8,670 nt of DNA from Planctomycetota bacterium (GTDB lineage Bacteria > Planctomycetota > MHYJ01 > JACQXL01). The stretch spans positions 1 through 8,670 of the forward strand of contig JASEHY010000054.1 in assembly GCA_030018555.1 (NCBI GenBank), given 5' to 3'. This document shows, piece by piece, positions 1 through 6,277 of the stretch. How positions within the stretch are numbered: the first letter of the stretch is position 1; each line of letters starts with the position of its first letter. Below the pieces are notes generated by a model that ran no database searches, was not told the DNA's origin, and saw nothing but the letters and a program-made list of their open reading frames with translations. The translations under genes were made by a program, and so were the position numbers.

Positions 1-88
1 GTAACCCTTCGCTATGCTTGGTAGCCACCATCCTGTGAAGGACAGGGTAAACTTCAGGGGTCTAACTGGCTCTAAAAAAGGAGATAAT
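1..88 (+). promoter_or_regulatory. Leader with truncated hairpin motif and SD of the HtrA gene
   Basis: Positions 63-75 (TAACTGGCTCTAA) and 80-88 (GGAGATAAT) are identical to 4628-4640 and 4641-4649 in front of the RmlC-like gene. There, ACTGGCTCT is the right arm of a 9-bp stem whose left arm ends in CAGTAAC. This window begins with GTAAC, so the left arm may straddle the window edge. The interior differs and holds a CCTGT/ACAGG hairpin (32-36 with 42-46) and a TGGT/ACCA hairpin (19-22 with 27-30). GGAG lies 6 bases before the ATG at 90. The missing left arm is inferred. Confidence 0.4.
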
Positions 89-89
89 T

Positions 90-1259
90 ATGAAAAAAGG
101 ATTGATAATTGGAGTCTGTATAATATTGCTGATAACGACAAGTAATATAAATACTCAACCGCCAAAGCCATCCAGCCCGTCATCAAAACCTCCACCTGGT
201 TCTTCTCCAGCAACTTCTCCAGCGGCGGATACTCAACCGATTACAAAAAACACCTTTATCAACATTGCTCAAAAATGTTCACCCGCAGTGGTGAATGTTA
301 CTAATATGGTAGAAAGAGGAGGTGCTTTTTCAAAACAGGTAGGAAGAGGAATCGGTAGTGGTTTTATAATCAACAGCAAGGAAGGTCTTGTGCTTACCAA
401 CTATCATGTGATAAGAGGAGCAACAGGGTTGGTAATAACCTTGCACGATAAACGGAGTTTTAAGGGAAATTTGGTTGGTGGGGACCTTATCTATGATGTG
501 GCGGTGGTAAAAATAGAGAAGCCACCTGCAGACCTTAAACAGGTTCCTCTCGGTAATTCAGATAAAGTAGTCCCTGGTGAATGGGTTATGGCTATTGGTC
601 AACCGTATGGTTTTCAGTATACCGTTACTTCCGGCATTGTCTGTGCGCTTGGAAGAGAATTGGGAGCAATAAGGGGAAAAGGAGAGAGGGGTACAGTAGA
701 GTATATGGAGACATATCTCCAAATAGATGCAGTGATAGGTCCCGGTAATAGCGGTGGACCTTTATTTAACCTCAATGGTGAGGTTATCGGTATCAATTCC
801 GCAGGTGGTGCCGGATATGGTTTTGCAGTCCCAATAAAAGCGGTTATGGATATAGCAAATAAAATTCTCAAAGAAGGGAAAATAACCAGGGCTTATTTAG
901 GATTATTAGCCAGCGATTTTGATGATGCCCTAGCAATAAGTTTTAATGTTACATTAGAAGGACTTCTTAAAGACCTCGGATTAAAAGAAGCCAAAGGAGT
1001 CTTTATTGAAGGTGTTGTTGATGGGTCTCCTGCAGAATCGGTCGGCTTTCAAGAAGGAGATGTCCTGATAGAATTTGATGGTAAAAAAGTAAATAATCTA
1101 AGAGATTTCAGAGATATAATAGGACAATTAAAACCGGATTATGAAGTTAAACTAAAATATCTCCGTGAGAAGAAAGAAGAAACCGCCTCTGTTAAACTTG
1201 CAGAGTTTAAAAAGAAAGATAAAATGATGAAGCCATCACCTGGCGAGGAAGAAGAGTAA
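90..1259 (+). CDS. HtrA/DegP-like trypsin-type serine protease with one PDZ domain
   Basis: Predicted periplasmic or surface serine protease of the HtrA/Deg (S1C) family, which degrades or holds misfolded envelope proteins. The 389 residues begin with a basic N-terminus and a hydrophobic run (about 4-18), giving a signal peptide or anchor. A Pro/Ser-rich linker follows (about 23-50), then the protease domain. The triad is visible: His106 in NYHVI, Asp136 in YDVAVVKI and Ser221 in GPGNSGGPL. One PDZ domain spans about 267-372, with SPAESVGFQEGDVLIEFDG typical of its core, and an acidic tail ends the protein. The length suits a one-PDZ DegS-like member rather than two-PDZ DegP. The ATG at 90 has AAAGGAG six bases upstream. 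The next gene starts 30 bases downstream, so co-transcription is likely. The specific substrate and exact subfamily are not determinable. Confidence 0.95.
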   Translation: MKKGLIIGVCIILLITTSNINTQPPKPSSPSSKPPPGSSPATSPAADTQPITKNTFINIAQKCSPAVVNVTNMVERGGAFSKQVGRGIGSGFIINSKEGLVLTNYHVIRGATGLVITLHDKRSFKGNLVGGDLIYDVAVVKIEKPPADLKQVPLGNSDKVVPGEWVMAIGQPYGFQYTVTSGIVCALGRELGAIRGKGERGTVEYMETYLQIDAVIGPGNSGGPLFNLNGEVIGINSAGGAGYGFAVPIKAVMDIANKILKEGKITRAYLGLLASDFDDALAISFNVTLEGLLKDLGLKEAKGVFIEGVVDGSPAESVGFQEGDVLIEFDGKKVNNLRDFRDIIGQLKPDYEVKLKYLREKKEETASVKLAEFKKKDKMMKPSPGEEEE

Positions 1260-1289
1260 AGAGCAGAATAAAAAGGGAACGATATTATT

Positions 1290-3182
1290 ATGGAAACCAT
1301 TATATTTTGTGGGGAATGCGGCACTTTTATTTCTAATACGGATATTGCCTCTGGCAAAGCAACTAAAATAAATAATATATGTTATTGTCTCAAATGTGCT
1401 GGTGGTGCCAGACAGGTACCGACTGGCAATCCCGCGGCAGGTGCCTCAAGTACAGCCAAAACAGTTCTGGCAACAAGGACTTCTCCAGTAACTCAAAAGC
1501 CAGCATCAGGTGTTGCGCAACAACCGATGAAACAGGTATCTGCACCACCTCCCAGACCAGCAGGGCAAACACCGGCGCCACAAAAGCCCACACCGTCCCA
1601 ACCGCCGAGGCCATCGACACCGGTAGCGCAGACTCCTCCGACCAGAAGCCCAGGCCCAGAGCCCCCAGCGATGAGACGGATGCCAGAATCAACCATAATG
1701 ATGCCGCCTAAATTATATCCCACGTCAATAAAATCGCCTCCAACTCCAAAATCTACTGCTCCACAGGTTCAAAAAGTTGCTTCTCCCCTGCCTGTATTCC
1801 GCCAGGCGGGACAGACAGGTCCATCATCTACTACTACAAAGTTTTCACAAACTTTCCGCTTAAGACCTATTCCTCCTAAAGTTAGAAAACCTATTCAGAC
1901 AAAAACTGTTGGAAACGATGTTTTTGATGAGTCGGAAAGTGGAGAGGAAATGCCTGTGAACCGCTTTGGCAAAGTAAAATCTAAAGGGATAAAAAAGGTT
2001 TATATAATTGTCGGAGCAGTTGCAGTAGCGCTTGTTATCGGCATAATAATAATAGTGATACAAATGTCAAAACAGGCAAAACAAAAGGAGAAGGACGACC
2101 TTGAAGTCAAATTAAAGAAAATCTGGTTGCTACTTGATGAAACAGAAAGAGATTACCAGTTAGAACCACAAAAGGTTCTTGATGAAATAAACAAGCAGAT
2201 GAGTATTCTCAAAGGCACTTCTTATGAAGAAAAAGCACTGGATATGGAAAAAACAGCCCAGGAGAGAGAGAAAATTCTTGATAAAATCAAGCAACTTGAT
2301 GCCTCGCCTCCCACCACAGTGGAAGATTTTGATAAGAAGACAAGTGAATATAATAAGTTACTGAGTCTTCCGGCATTAAATGATGATATAAAGAAAAAGA
2401 TTAAGGGGAATGTGGCTATTTTGAAGAAAGCGAAGGAGAAAAAAATAGCAGAGGATACAAGAAAGGCGGAACAAAGACAGGCAGAACAGAAAAAGTTATA
2501 TGATGATTTTATGAAAAAGGTTGAGACTCTAAAAAAGGAGAAGAAACACAAGGAACTACTAAAAGACTGTGATAATGTTCTTGCAAAATTAGATGACCCC
2601 AAGCAACAGGAAGAGATAAACAGAATAAAGAATGAGGCTAAAGAGGCAATAGAAGAAGAACAGGCAGAAAAAGAGAGGGAAAAAGGTTGGCAAACACTTA
2701 GCGACGACGCCACTAAATGGGAAAGGACTGGGGATGGTAAAACCGAGGTTTATGTGGATACGGAAGATAGACTCACATTAAAAAATCCTAATCCGAAGGG
2801 TACCCAAGCATGGACCAGTCTGATTAACAATAATAAGAAAAGAGGATGGAAAGACTTCACTCTGGAGGTAGAATTCAAGGTGGAAAAGGGGTCTTTTGAT
2901 ATGTTCTTGCGTGGAGCAGTAAGACCGGTAAAACTCCCCGCCGAATATGGAGGCGGTACAATTAATGTATTTACGGGGATACCCGTTCCATTCCCCAAAA
3001 AATTCGGAGGAAAATGGCAGAAATATACCATGGAACTACGGGGAAAGAAACTGACTATAAGCGGAACAGATATGGAACCAACAACAACCGATGTAGTAGA
3101 AGGAGCAGGTGCTATGGGGATAAATATAAAACCGGCCGATGAGATTATTTTGAAAGAATTGAAGATAAAAATTATACAGTAA
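1290..3182 (+). CDS. Single-pass membrane protein: zinc-ribbon-like N-terminus, Pro-rich linker, coiled coil, DUF1080-like C-terminus
   Basis: A 630-residue protein of unknown role. In order: two cysteine knuckles (C7-x2-C10 and C33-x2-C36, with an extra C31), suggesting one structural zinc site; a long Pro/Ser/Thr/Gln-rich linker (about 40-205); a short acidic patch (about 211-220); one transmembrane helix (about 237-258); a very Lys/Glu-rich coiled-coil stalk (about 262-466); and a C-terminal domain (about 467-630). The last resembles the LamG-like 3-keto-disaccharide hydrolase/DUF1080 fold, with a GDGKTEVY start, a WKDFTLEVEFKV strand pair and a WQKYTMELRGKKLTI strand pair. With no cleavable signal, an N-in/C-out topology is likely, putting the ribbon in the cytoplasm and the beta-sandwich outside; that is inferred. 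Possible roles are sugar binding or envelope scaffolding; catalysis is not shown. The SD is weak (AAGGGA). A palindrome sits in the linker at 1791-1819. Confidence 0.88.
   Translation: METIIFCGECGTFISNTDIASGKATKINNICYCLKCAGGARQVPTGNPAAGASSTAKTVLATRTSPVTQKPASGVAQQPMKQVSAPPPRPAGQTPAPQKPTPSQPPRPSTPVAQTPPTRSPGPEPPAMRRMPESTIMMPPKLYPTSIKSPPTPKSTAPQVQKVASPLPVFRQAGQTGPSSTTTKFSQTFRLRPIPPKVRKPIQTKTVGNDVFDESESGEEMPVNRFGKVKSKGIKKVYIIVGAVAVALVIGIIIIVIQMSKQAKQKEKDDLEVKLKKIWLLLDETERDYQLEPQKVLDEINKQMSILKGTSYEEKALDMEKTAQEREKILDKIKQLDASPPTTVEDFDKKTSEYNKLLSLPALNDDIKKKIKGNVAILKKAKEKKIAEDTRKAEQRQAEQKKLYDDFMKKVETLKKEKKHKELLKDCDNVLAKLDDPKQQEEINRIKNEAKEAIEEEQAEKEREKGWQTLSDDATKWERTGDGKTEVYVDTEDRLTLKNPNPKGTQAWTSLINNNKKRGWKDFTLEVEFKVEKGSFDMFLRGAVRPVKLPAEYGGGTINVFTGIPVPFPKKFGGKWQKYTMELRGKKLTISGTDMEPTTTDVVEGAGAMGINIKPADEIILKELKIKIIQ
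1791..1819. repeat. Nested palindrome inside the Pro-rich linker
   Basis: CCGCC (1799-1803) and GGCGG (1805-1809) flank a single A, and CCTGT (1791-1795) and ACAGG (1815-1819) form an outer arm. It is read in frame as PVFRQAGQTG (residues 168-177). The 3' part, GACAGACAGGTCCA, resembles ACACAGACAGGTGCA at 7434-7448, so both may belong to one family. The disordered linker would tolerate such an insert. Confidence 0.5.
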
Positions 3183-3215
3183 TCCAGCACCCATCCTATC
3201 GGATAGGTGCTGGAT
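3182..3215. repeat. Hairpin just after the 630-residue gene
   Basis: ATCCAGCACC (3182-3191) pairs with GGTGCTGGAT (3206-3215), with a further possible CCTATC/GATAGG pairing inside. It starts on the last base of the TAA stop. No T-run follows, so a classical rho-independent terminator is not supported. It may act as an RNA-stability or attenuating hairpin between this gene and thioredoxin. Confidence 0.7.
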
Positions 3216-3216
3216 A

Positions 3217-3260
3217 AGTGCGACTAATTCTGGCGCCAGAGGCGCCATCAAAGTCGCACT
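3217..3260. repeat. Hairpin element with GGCGCC core, upstream of thioredoxin
   Basis: The outer stem is AGTGCGACT (3217-3225) with AGTCGCACT (3252-3260). Inside is the core TGGCGCC-AGA-GGCGCCA (3231-3247), itself a 7-bp hairpin. The element ends 7 bases before the thioredoxin ATG. It follows directly on an ATCC...GGAT hairpin through GGATA, the same order as at 4574-4596. Confidence 0.75.
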
Positions 3261-3267
3261 AATAATT

Positions 3268-3594
3268 ATGAGCAATACGGTTAAAGAGACTACAGACCAA
3301 ACATTTGCGGATGAAGTCATTTCAGCAGACAGTCCAGTAATAGTTGACTTCTGGGCATCGTGGTGTGCTCCCTGCCGGATGCTTTCTCCAATACTGGATA
3401 AGATAGCAGTTGAATATCAGGAGAAAGTAAAAGTAGTTAAACTAAACACAGATGAAAATCCCCAAATAGCCACTGATTACCACATATCGGCAATTCCTAC
3501 CATTCTATTCTTCAAAGATGGCAAAGTTGTCAATCAGGTTGTTGGTATAAAACAGCCCGCGGAGTTGAGAAAAATCATTGATGAGATAATATGA
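3268..3594 (+). CDS. trxA: Thioredoxin
   Basis: A 108-residue, single-domain cytoplasmic thioredoxin, the usual family length. The redox centre is W32-C33-A34-P35-C36 (classical WCxPC with Ala in place of Gly), preceded by VDFWASW. The conserved buried Asp is D27. The cis-proline loop is AIPT with Pro77, and the FFKDGKVV strand pair follows. It transfers electrons from thioredoxin reductase to protein disulfides. No SD is visible before the ATG at 3268 (AATAATT precedes it), and a strong hairpin ends 7 bases upstream, so translation may depend on an unstructured AT-rich start or on that hairpin's folding. The stop overlaps the next start as ATGA (3591-3594), which points to translational coupling with the epimerase gene. 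Confidence 0.97.
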   Translation: MSNTVKETTDQTFADEVISADSPVIVDFWASWCAPCRMLSPILDKIAVEYQEKVKVVKLNTDENPQIATDYHISAIPTILFFKDGKVVNQVVGIKQPAELRKIIDEII

Positions 3595-4598
3595 AATACC
3601 TCATAACAGGGGGTGCTGGATTTATCGGTTCTCATTTAGCAGAAGGTATCCTGAATCAAAACGATGAAGTATGGATTATTGATAACCTTTCCACAGGCAG
3701 TATCAATAACATAGAGCACCTAAAATCTCATACCAAATTCCATTATACCATAGACACTATTTTTAATGAGCCACTTCTGGCGGAATTGATAGACACCTGT
3801 GATATTATATTCCATCTGGCTGCGGCGGTAGGGGTACGGCTTATTGTGGAAAGTCCTGTTAATACGATAGAAACCAATATTGCCGGGACTGAAATAGTGC
3901 TTAAATTAGCCGGCAAGAAAAAGAAGACAGTCCTTGTTGCCTCAAGTTCAGAAGTTTATGGTAAGGGCAATAAAATCCCCTTCTCGGAAGATGATGATAT
4001 GGTGCTAGGTCCCACGGTAAAATCACGTTGGAGTTATGCCTGTTCCAAAGCCATAGATGAATTTCTATCTCTTGCCTACTGGCGTGAAAAGAAGTTGCCT
4101 GTCGTAGTGGCTCGGCTTTTTAATACGGTCGGTCCGAGGCAATCAGGTCGTTATGGAATGGTTGTCCCCAGATTTGCTCAGCAGGCATTAAAGAATGAAC
4201 CAATCACGGTATATGGCACTGGCAAACAATCACGTTGTTTTTCAGATGTCAGCGATGTTATTTCAGGACTACTGAGATTAGTTAACCATCCCAAAGCCAT
4301 AGGTGAGGTTTTTAATATCGGCAGTGCGGATGAAATCACCATAGAAAATCTTGCCTTCAAGATAAAAGAGAAGACCCGCAGTTCGTCAAAGATAGACTAT
4401 ATTCCTTATGAGCAAGCATATGAAACAGGTTTTGAGGATATGCAAAGACGGGTGCCAGACCTTACAAAAATAAGGCAACTTATTAATTACCAGCCGACAC
4501 AAAATATTGACCAGATATTAGATAAGATTATCGGATATTTTCGGGGTTTGGAGTCCCCAAACTCCGTAATGAAATCCCTACGGGATAAGAGCCAGTAA
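3591..4598 (+). CDS. NAD-dependent sugar-nucleotide epimerase/dehydratase (extended SDR)
   Basis: An extended short-chain dehydrogenase/reductase acting on an NDP-sugar in the cytoplasm. The Rossmann NAD-binding motif GGAGFIGSH is at residues 7-15, with D31-N32 after strand 2. HLAAAVGV (75-82) is the usual second-strand signature. The catalytic set is visible as SSSEVYG (118-124) and YxxxK (Y149, K153, in YACSK). RLFNTVGPRQ (175-184) and ITVYGTGKQSRCFSDVSD (205-222) form the substrate side. The pattern resembles UDP-glucuronate decarboxylase-like and related epimerases, but the substrate cannot be named. The family normally ends near YFRG (about residue 319); the last 16 residues are encoded by palindromic DNA and look acquired. 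The stop TAA (4596-4598) overlaps the left arm of the next hairpin. It pairs logically with the RmlC-like gene downstream. Confidence 0.93.
   Translation: MKYLITGGAGFIGSHLAEGILNQNDEVWIIDNLSTGSINNIEHLKSHTKFHYTIDTIFNEPLLAELIDTCDIIFHLAAAVGVRLIVESPVNTIETNIAGTEIVLKLAGKKKKTVLVASSSEVYGKGNKIPFSEDDDMVLGPTVKSRWSYACSKAIDEFLSLAYWREKKLPVVVARLFNTVGPRQSGRYGMVVPRFAQQALKNEPITVYGTGKQSRCFSDVSDVISGLLRLVNHPKAIGEVFNIGSADEITIENLAFKIKEKTRSSSKIDYIPYEQAYETGFEDMQRRVPDLTKIRQLINYQPTQNIDQILDKIIGYFRGLESPNSVMKSLRDKSQ
4545..4586. repeat. Two small hairpins forming the 3' end of the epimerase gene
   Basis: GTTTGG (4546-4551) can pair with CCAAAC (4557-4562), or GGAGT (4550-4554) with ACTCC (4561-4565). ATCCC (4574-4578) pairs with GGGAT (4582-4586) across TAC. 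They encode the atypical C-terminal tail and lead directly into the stem at 4588. The ATCCC...GGGAT pattern recurs at 7273-7292 and 8581-8598. Confidence 0.55.
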
Positions 4599-4644
4599 CG
4601 GTCTTTTGCCTTACAGGTCAAAAGCCCTAACTGGCTCTAAGGAG
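4588..4644 (+). promoter_or_regulatory. Hairpin motif before the SD of the RmlC-like gene (copy A)
   Basis: A 9-bp outer stem, AGAGCCAGT (4588-4596) with ACTGGCTCT (4630-4638), encloses AACGGTCTTTTGCCT and an inner CTTTTG/CAAAAG stem (4603-4608 with 4619-4624). The SD AAGGAG follows at once. The - strand copy at 7271-7213 shares CAGTAACGGTCTTyTGCCT, and its outer stem differs at two pairs, both compensated. This supports a selected or copied structure. Whether it works as RNA (translation control of the cupin gene) or is only a mobile palindrome is unknown; it matches no riboswitch I recognise. Confidence 0.6.
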
Positions 4645-4653
4645 ATAATGATA

Positions 4654-5109
4654 ATGATAGATGGTGTTAGAATAAAGAAACTAATCTCTCTCCCCGATGA
4701 AAGGGGCAGGGTAATGGAAATCCTGCGATGTGATGATGAAATCTTTAAGAAGTTCGGACAGGTTTATATTACCACCGCATATCCTGACGTTGTCAAGGCG
4801 TGGCACTATCATAAAAAACAGACCGACTCATTTGCAGTAATCCACGGAATGATAAAAATGGTGCTTTATGACTCCCGCAAGAACTCGCCTACTAAAGGAG
4901 AAATTAACGAATTCTACATCGGCATACATAATCCAATCCTTCTTCAGATACCACCTGAAGTATATCACGGATTCAAATGCATCAGCGAGTTTGAGGCAAT
5001 AATGCTGAATTGTCCCAGTGAGCCATATAACCGTAAACAACCAGATGAATACCGGCTACCGGCTCATACCAAAAAAATACCGTACGACTGGACAAGGAAG
5101 GACGGATGA
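4654..5109 (+). CDS. RmlC-like cupin (dTDP-4-dehydrorhamnose 3,5-epimerase family)
   Basis: A single-domain cupin of the RmlC family, which epimerises NDP-4-keto-6-deoxy-sugars for rhamnose-type surface glycans. Start: the ATG at 4654 lies 9 bases after GGAG (4641-4644), giving 151 residues. The ATG at 4648 is only 3 bases away. The frame is open back to 4606, but that part lies inside a hairpin motif, so its residues are unlikely to be made. Visible are an N-terminal LPDERGRVMEILR strand pair, FGQVYITTAYPDVVKAWHYHKKQTD with the expected catalytic-region His pair, the cupin core IHGMIKMVLYDSR, and PPEVYHGFKCIS with the second conserved His region. It is slightly shorter than typical RmlC (about 180). 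It follows a sugar-nucleotide SDR, which fits a shared pathway; the exact substrate is unknown. Its TGA is part of the duplicated target of the inserted element at 5111. Confidence 0.88.
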   Translation: MIDGVRIKKLISLPDERGRVMEILRCDDEIFKKFGQVYITTAYPDVVKAWHYHKKQTDSFAVIHGMIKMVLYDSRKNSPTKGEINEFYIGIHNPILLQIPPEVYHGFKCISEFEAIMLNCPSEPYNRKQPDEYRLPAHTKKIPYDWTRKDG

Positions 5110-5234
5110 ACCCCGTTAGAGATGACTAACGGAGAAAATTATAACACCTAATCTAAAAGGGTAATTATGAAGGCAATGGATAATTGTTTCAGAACGGTGG
5201 CGCCGACGGCGCCACCTATCTCTAACGGGGTGAA
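5107..5234. mobile_element. 120-bp MITE-like element with 13-bp TIRs and TGAA duplication
   Basis: The element itself is 5111-5230. Its ends are perfect inverted repeats: CCCCGTTAGAGAT (5111-5123) and ATCTCTAACGGGG (5218-5230). It is flanked by TGAA on both sides (5107-5110 and 5231-5234), consistent with a 4-bp target duplication. Inside are a sub-terminal CCGTTAG/CTAACGG hairpin (5113-5119 with 5126-5132), an AAAGGG SD plus ATG at 5167, and a 9-bp GC hairpin (5196-5204 with 5208-5216) built around the TGGCGCC core found elsewhere here. It has no room for a transposase, so it would need one supplied in trans. Deleting it with one TGAA gives GGATGAAAATAGG, joining the cupin stop and the MBL start as ATGA. 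Confidence 0.85.
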
Positions 5235-6078
5235 AATAGGTCGCATAAATGTCGCTCCTCTAAGTGACGGTTATTTCCGGCTTGATGGCGGAGCAATGTT
5301 TGGAGTGGTTCCACGTATCCTCTGGGAAAAACGGATGCCACCTGATACAAACAATCGCATCCGGATGGGATTATGGTGTCTTCTGATTCAGAATGGCGAA
5401 AAAAACATCATCGTTAATACCGGCATCGGTAATAAATACAATAGTCGCTATAAAGAAATCTTCCAGATACAGCATCCTTCTGACTTGGTATCATCACTAT
5501 CTGAATATAATCTCAAGCCAACGGATATAGATATAGTTATTCTTACCCATCTTCATTTTGACCACTGCGGTGGAAACACCATCTATAAAGAGTCCTCCGG
5601 GAATAAAATAGTTCCCACTTTTCCCCGCGCCCGATATATTGTACAGAAAGAAGAATGGGAGAAAGCACTTGAGCCGAATGAACGCTCTCGGGCAAGTTAT
5701 CTCAAAGAAAATCTCCTACCTATTAAAGAAGCGGGACAATTAGAACTAATTAACGAAGACAAAGAAATATTAGACGGCATCTCTGTTAAGGTTACAGGCG
5801 GACATACTAAAGGACATCAGATAGTCTTTATAAAAAGTGGCGATAAAACTGCTGTCTACTGGAGCGATTTAATCCCCACCACTGCTCATATTGACCTGCC
5901 TTATATTATGAGTTATGACCTTTATCCAGAGCAAACTCTAAACGAGAAGAAGTGTTTAATTGAACAGGCAATAAAAGAGCAATGGGTCTGCTTCTGGGAA
6001 CACGACCCCCTCATAAATTGTGGGTATATCCAGAAAGACAATAGCAACCAATATAAAGTCCTGCCTTTGACGAAATAG
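5167..6078 (+). CDS. MBL-fold metallo-hydrolase with N-terminus rewritten by an inserted element
   Basis: A 303-residue metallo-beta-lactamase-fold hydrolase, probably cytoplasmic, with two metal sites. The ligand set is complete: THLHFDHCGG (H128, H130, D132, H133), H213 in TGGHTKGH, D234 in YWSDLIPT and H279 in WEHDP. SDGYFRLDGGAMFGVVP (about 33-49) and MSYDLYPEQT mark a widespread family of unassigned MBL enzymes related to lactonase-like proteins. The family's usual Asp before TGIG is Asn84. Residues 1-21 come from the element at 5111-5230; homologous sequence starts at VKIGRINV. Start: the ATG at 5167 has AAAGGG with a 5-base spacer. The GTG at 5230, next to the lost ancestral ATG, has no SD; the ATG at 5176 is another option. 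It ends 5 bases from the convergent DUF5679 gene. The substrate is unknown. Confidence 0.93.
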   Translation: MKAMDNCFRTVAPTAPPISNGVKIGRINVAPLSDGYFRLDGGAMFGVVPRILWEKRMPPDTNNRIRMGLWCLLIQNGEKNIIVNTGIGNKYNSRYKEIFQIQHPSDLVSSLSEYNLKPTDIDIVILTHLHFDHCGGNTIYKESSGNKIVPTFPRARYIVQKEEWEKALEPNERSRASYLKENLLPIKEAGQLELINEDKEILDGISVKVTGGHTKGHQIVFIKSGDKTAVYWSDLIPTTAHIDLPYIMSYDLYPEQTLNEKKCLIEQAIKEQWVCFWEHDPLINCGYIQKDNSNQYKVLPLTK

Positions 6079-6083
6079 CGTCT

Positions 6084-6233
6084 CTATTTATTGCCGAGGA
6101 TTTTATACATCCCTGTACCGCAGGTCGGGCATTTGCCTTTTACTGCCTTCCTCTTATTCTTCATTGTTACTTCCTTGGCATCTTTTATTTCCCTCATTGT
6201 TTTACATTTCACGCAATATCCTTTTTCTGCCAT
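6084..6233 (-). CDS. Small DUF5679-type zinc-ribbon protein
   Basis: A 49-residue protein read on the - strand from the ATG at 6233-6231 to the TAG at 6086-6084. The SD AAAGGAG lies 7 bases before the ATG, which strongly supports translation. The sequence has two knuckles, C7-x2-C10 (GYCVKCK) and C35-x2-C38 (GKCPTCGTGM), separated by a basic stretch with EVTMKNKRKAVKG. This is the layout of DUF5679, a one-zinc ribbon widespread in archaea, phages and candidate phyla and of unknown role; nucleic-acid or protein contact is plausible given the charge. It converges on the MBL gene with a 5-base gap. It may be read from its own promoter in the repeat-rich stretch upstream, since a terminator-like hairpin separates it from the ACT gene. 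Confidence 0.88.
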   Translation of the reverse strand: MAEKGYCVKCKTMREIKDAKEVTMKNKRKAVKGKCPTCGTGMYKILGNK

Positions 6234-6277
6234 TTGATTACTCCTTTCATTATTAGGTTCTTTCGCAAGAAAAAGAG

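Noticed and set aside
1379..1711. Open frames on both strands across the Pro-rich linker (such as 1379-1711 on + and 1390-1692 on -)
   Set aside because: They overlap the 630-residue gene completely, have no SD or family features, and stay open because of the biased Pro/Ala/Thr codons there.
2222..2713. 163-codon frame on the - strand
   Set aside because: It is antisense to the Lys/Glu-rich coiled coil; its Ser/Phe-rich content is the complement of Lys/Glu codons.
2750..3190. 146-codon frame on the - strand
   Set aside because: It lies antisense to the DUF1080-like domain and has no start signal or recognisable motifs.
3182..3215. Rho-independent terminator after the 630-residue gene
   Set aside because: The stem is good, but no T-run follows on the + strand.
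4606..4653. Longer start of the RmlC-like gene at 4606
   Set aside because: It lies within the hairpin motif, has no SD, and adds residues unlike the family; the ATG at 4654 has a well-spaced GGAG.
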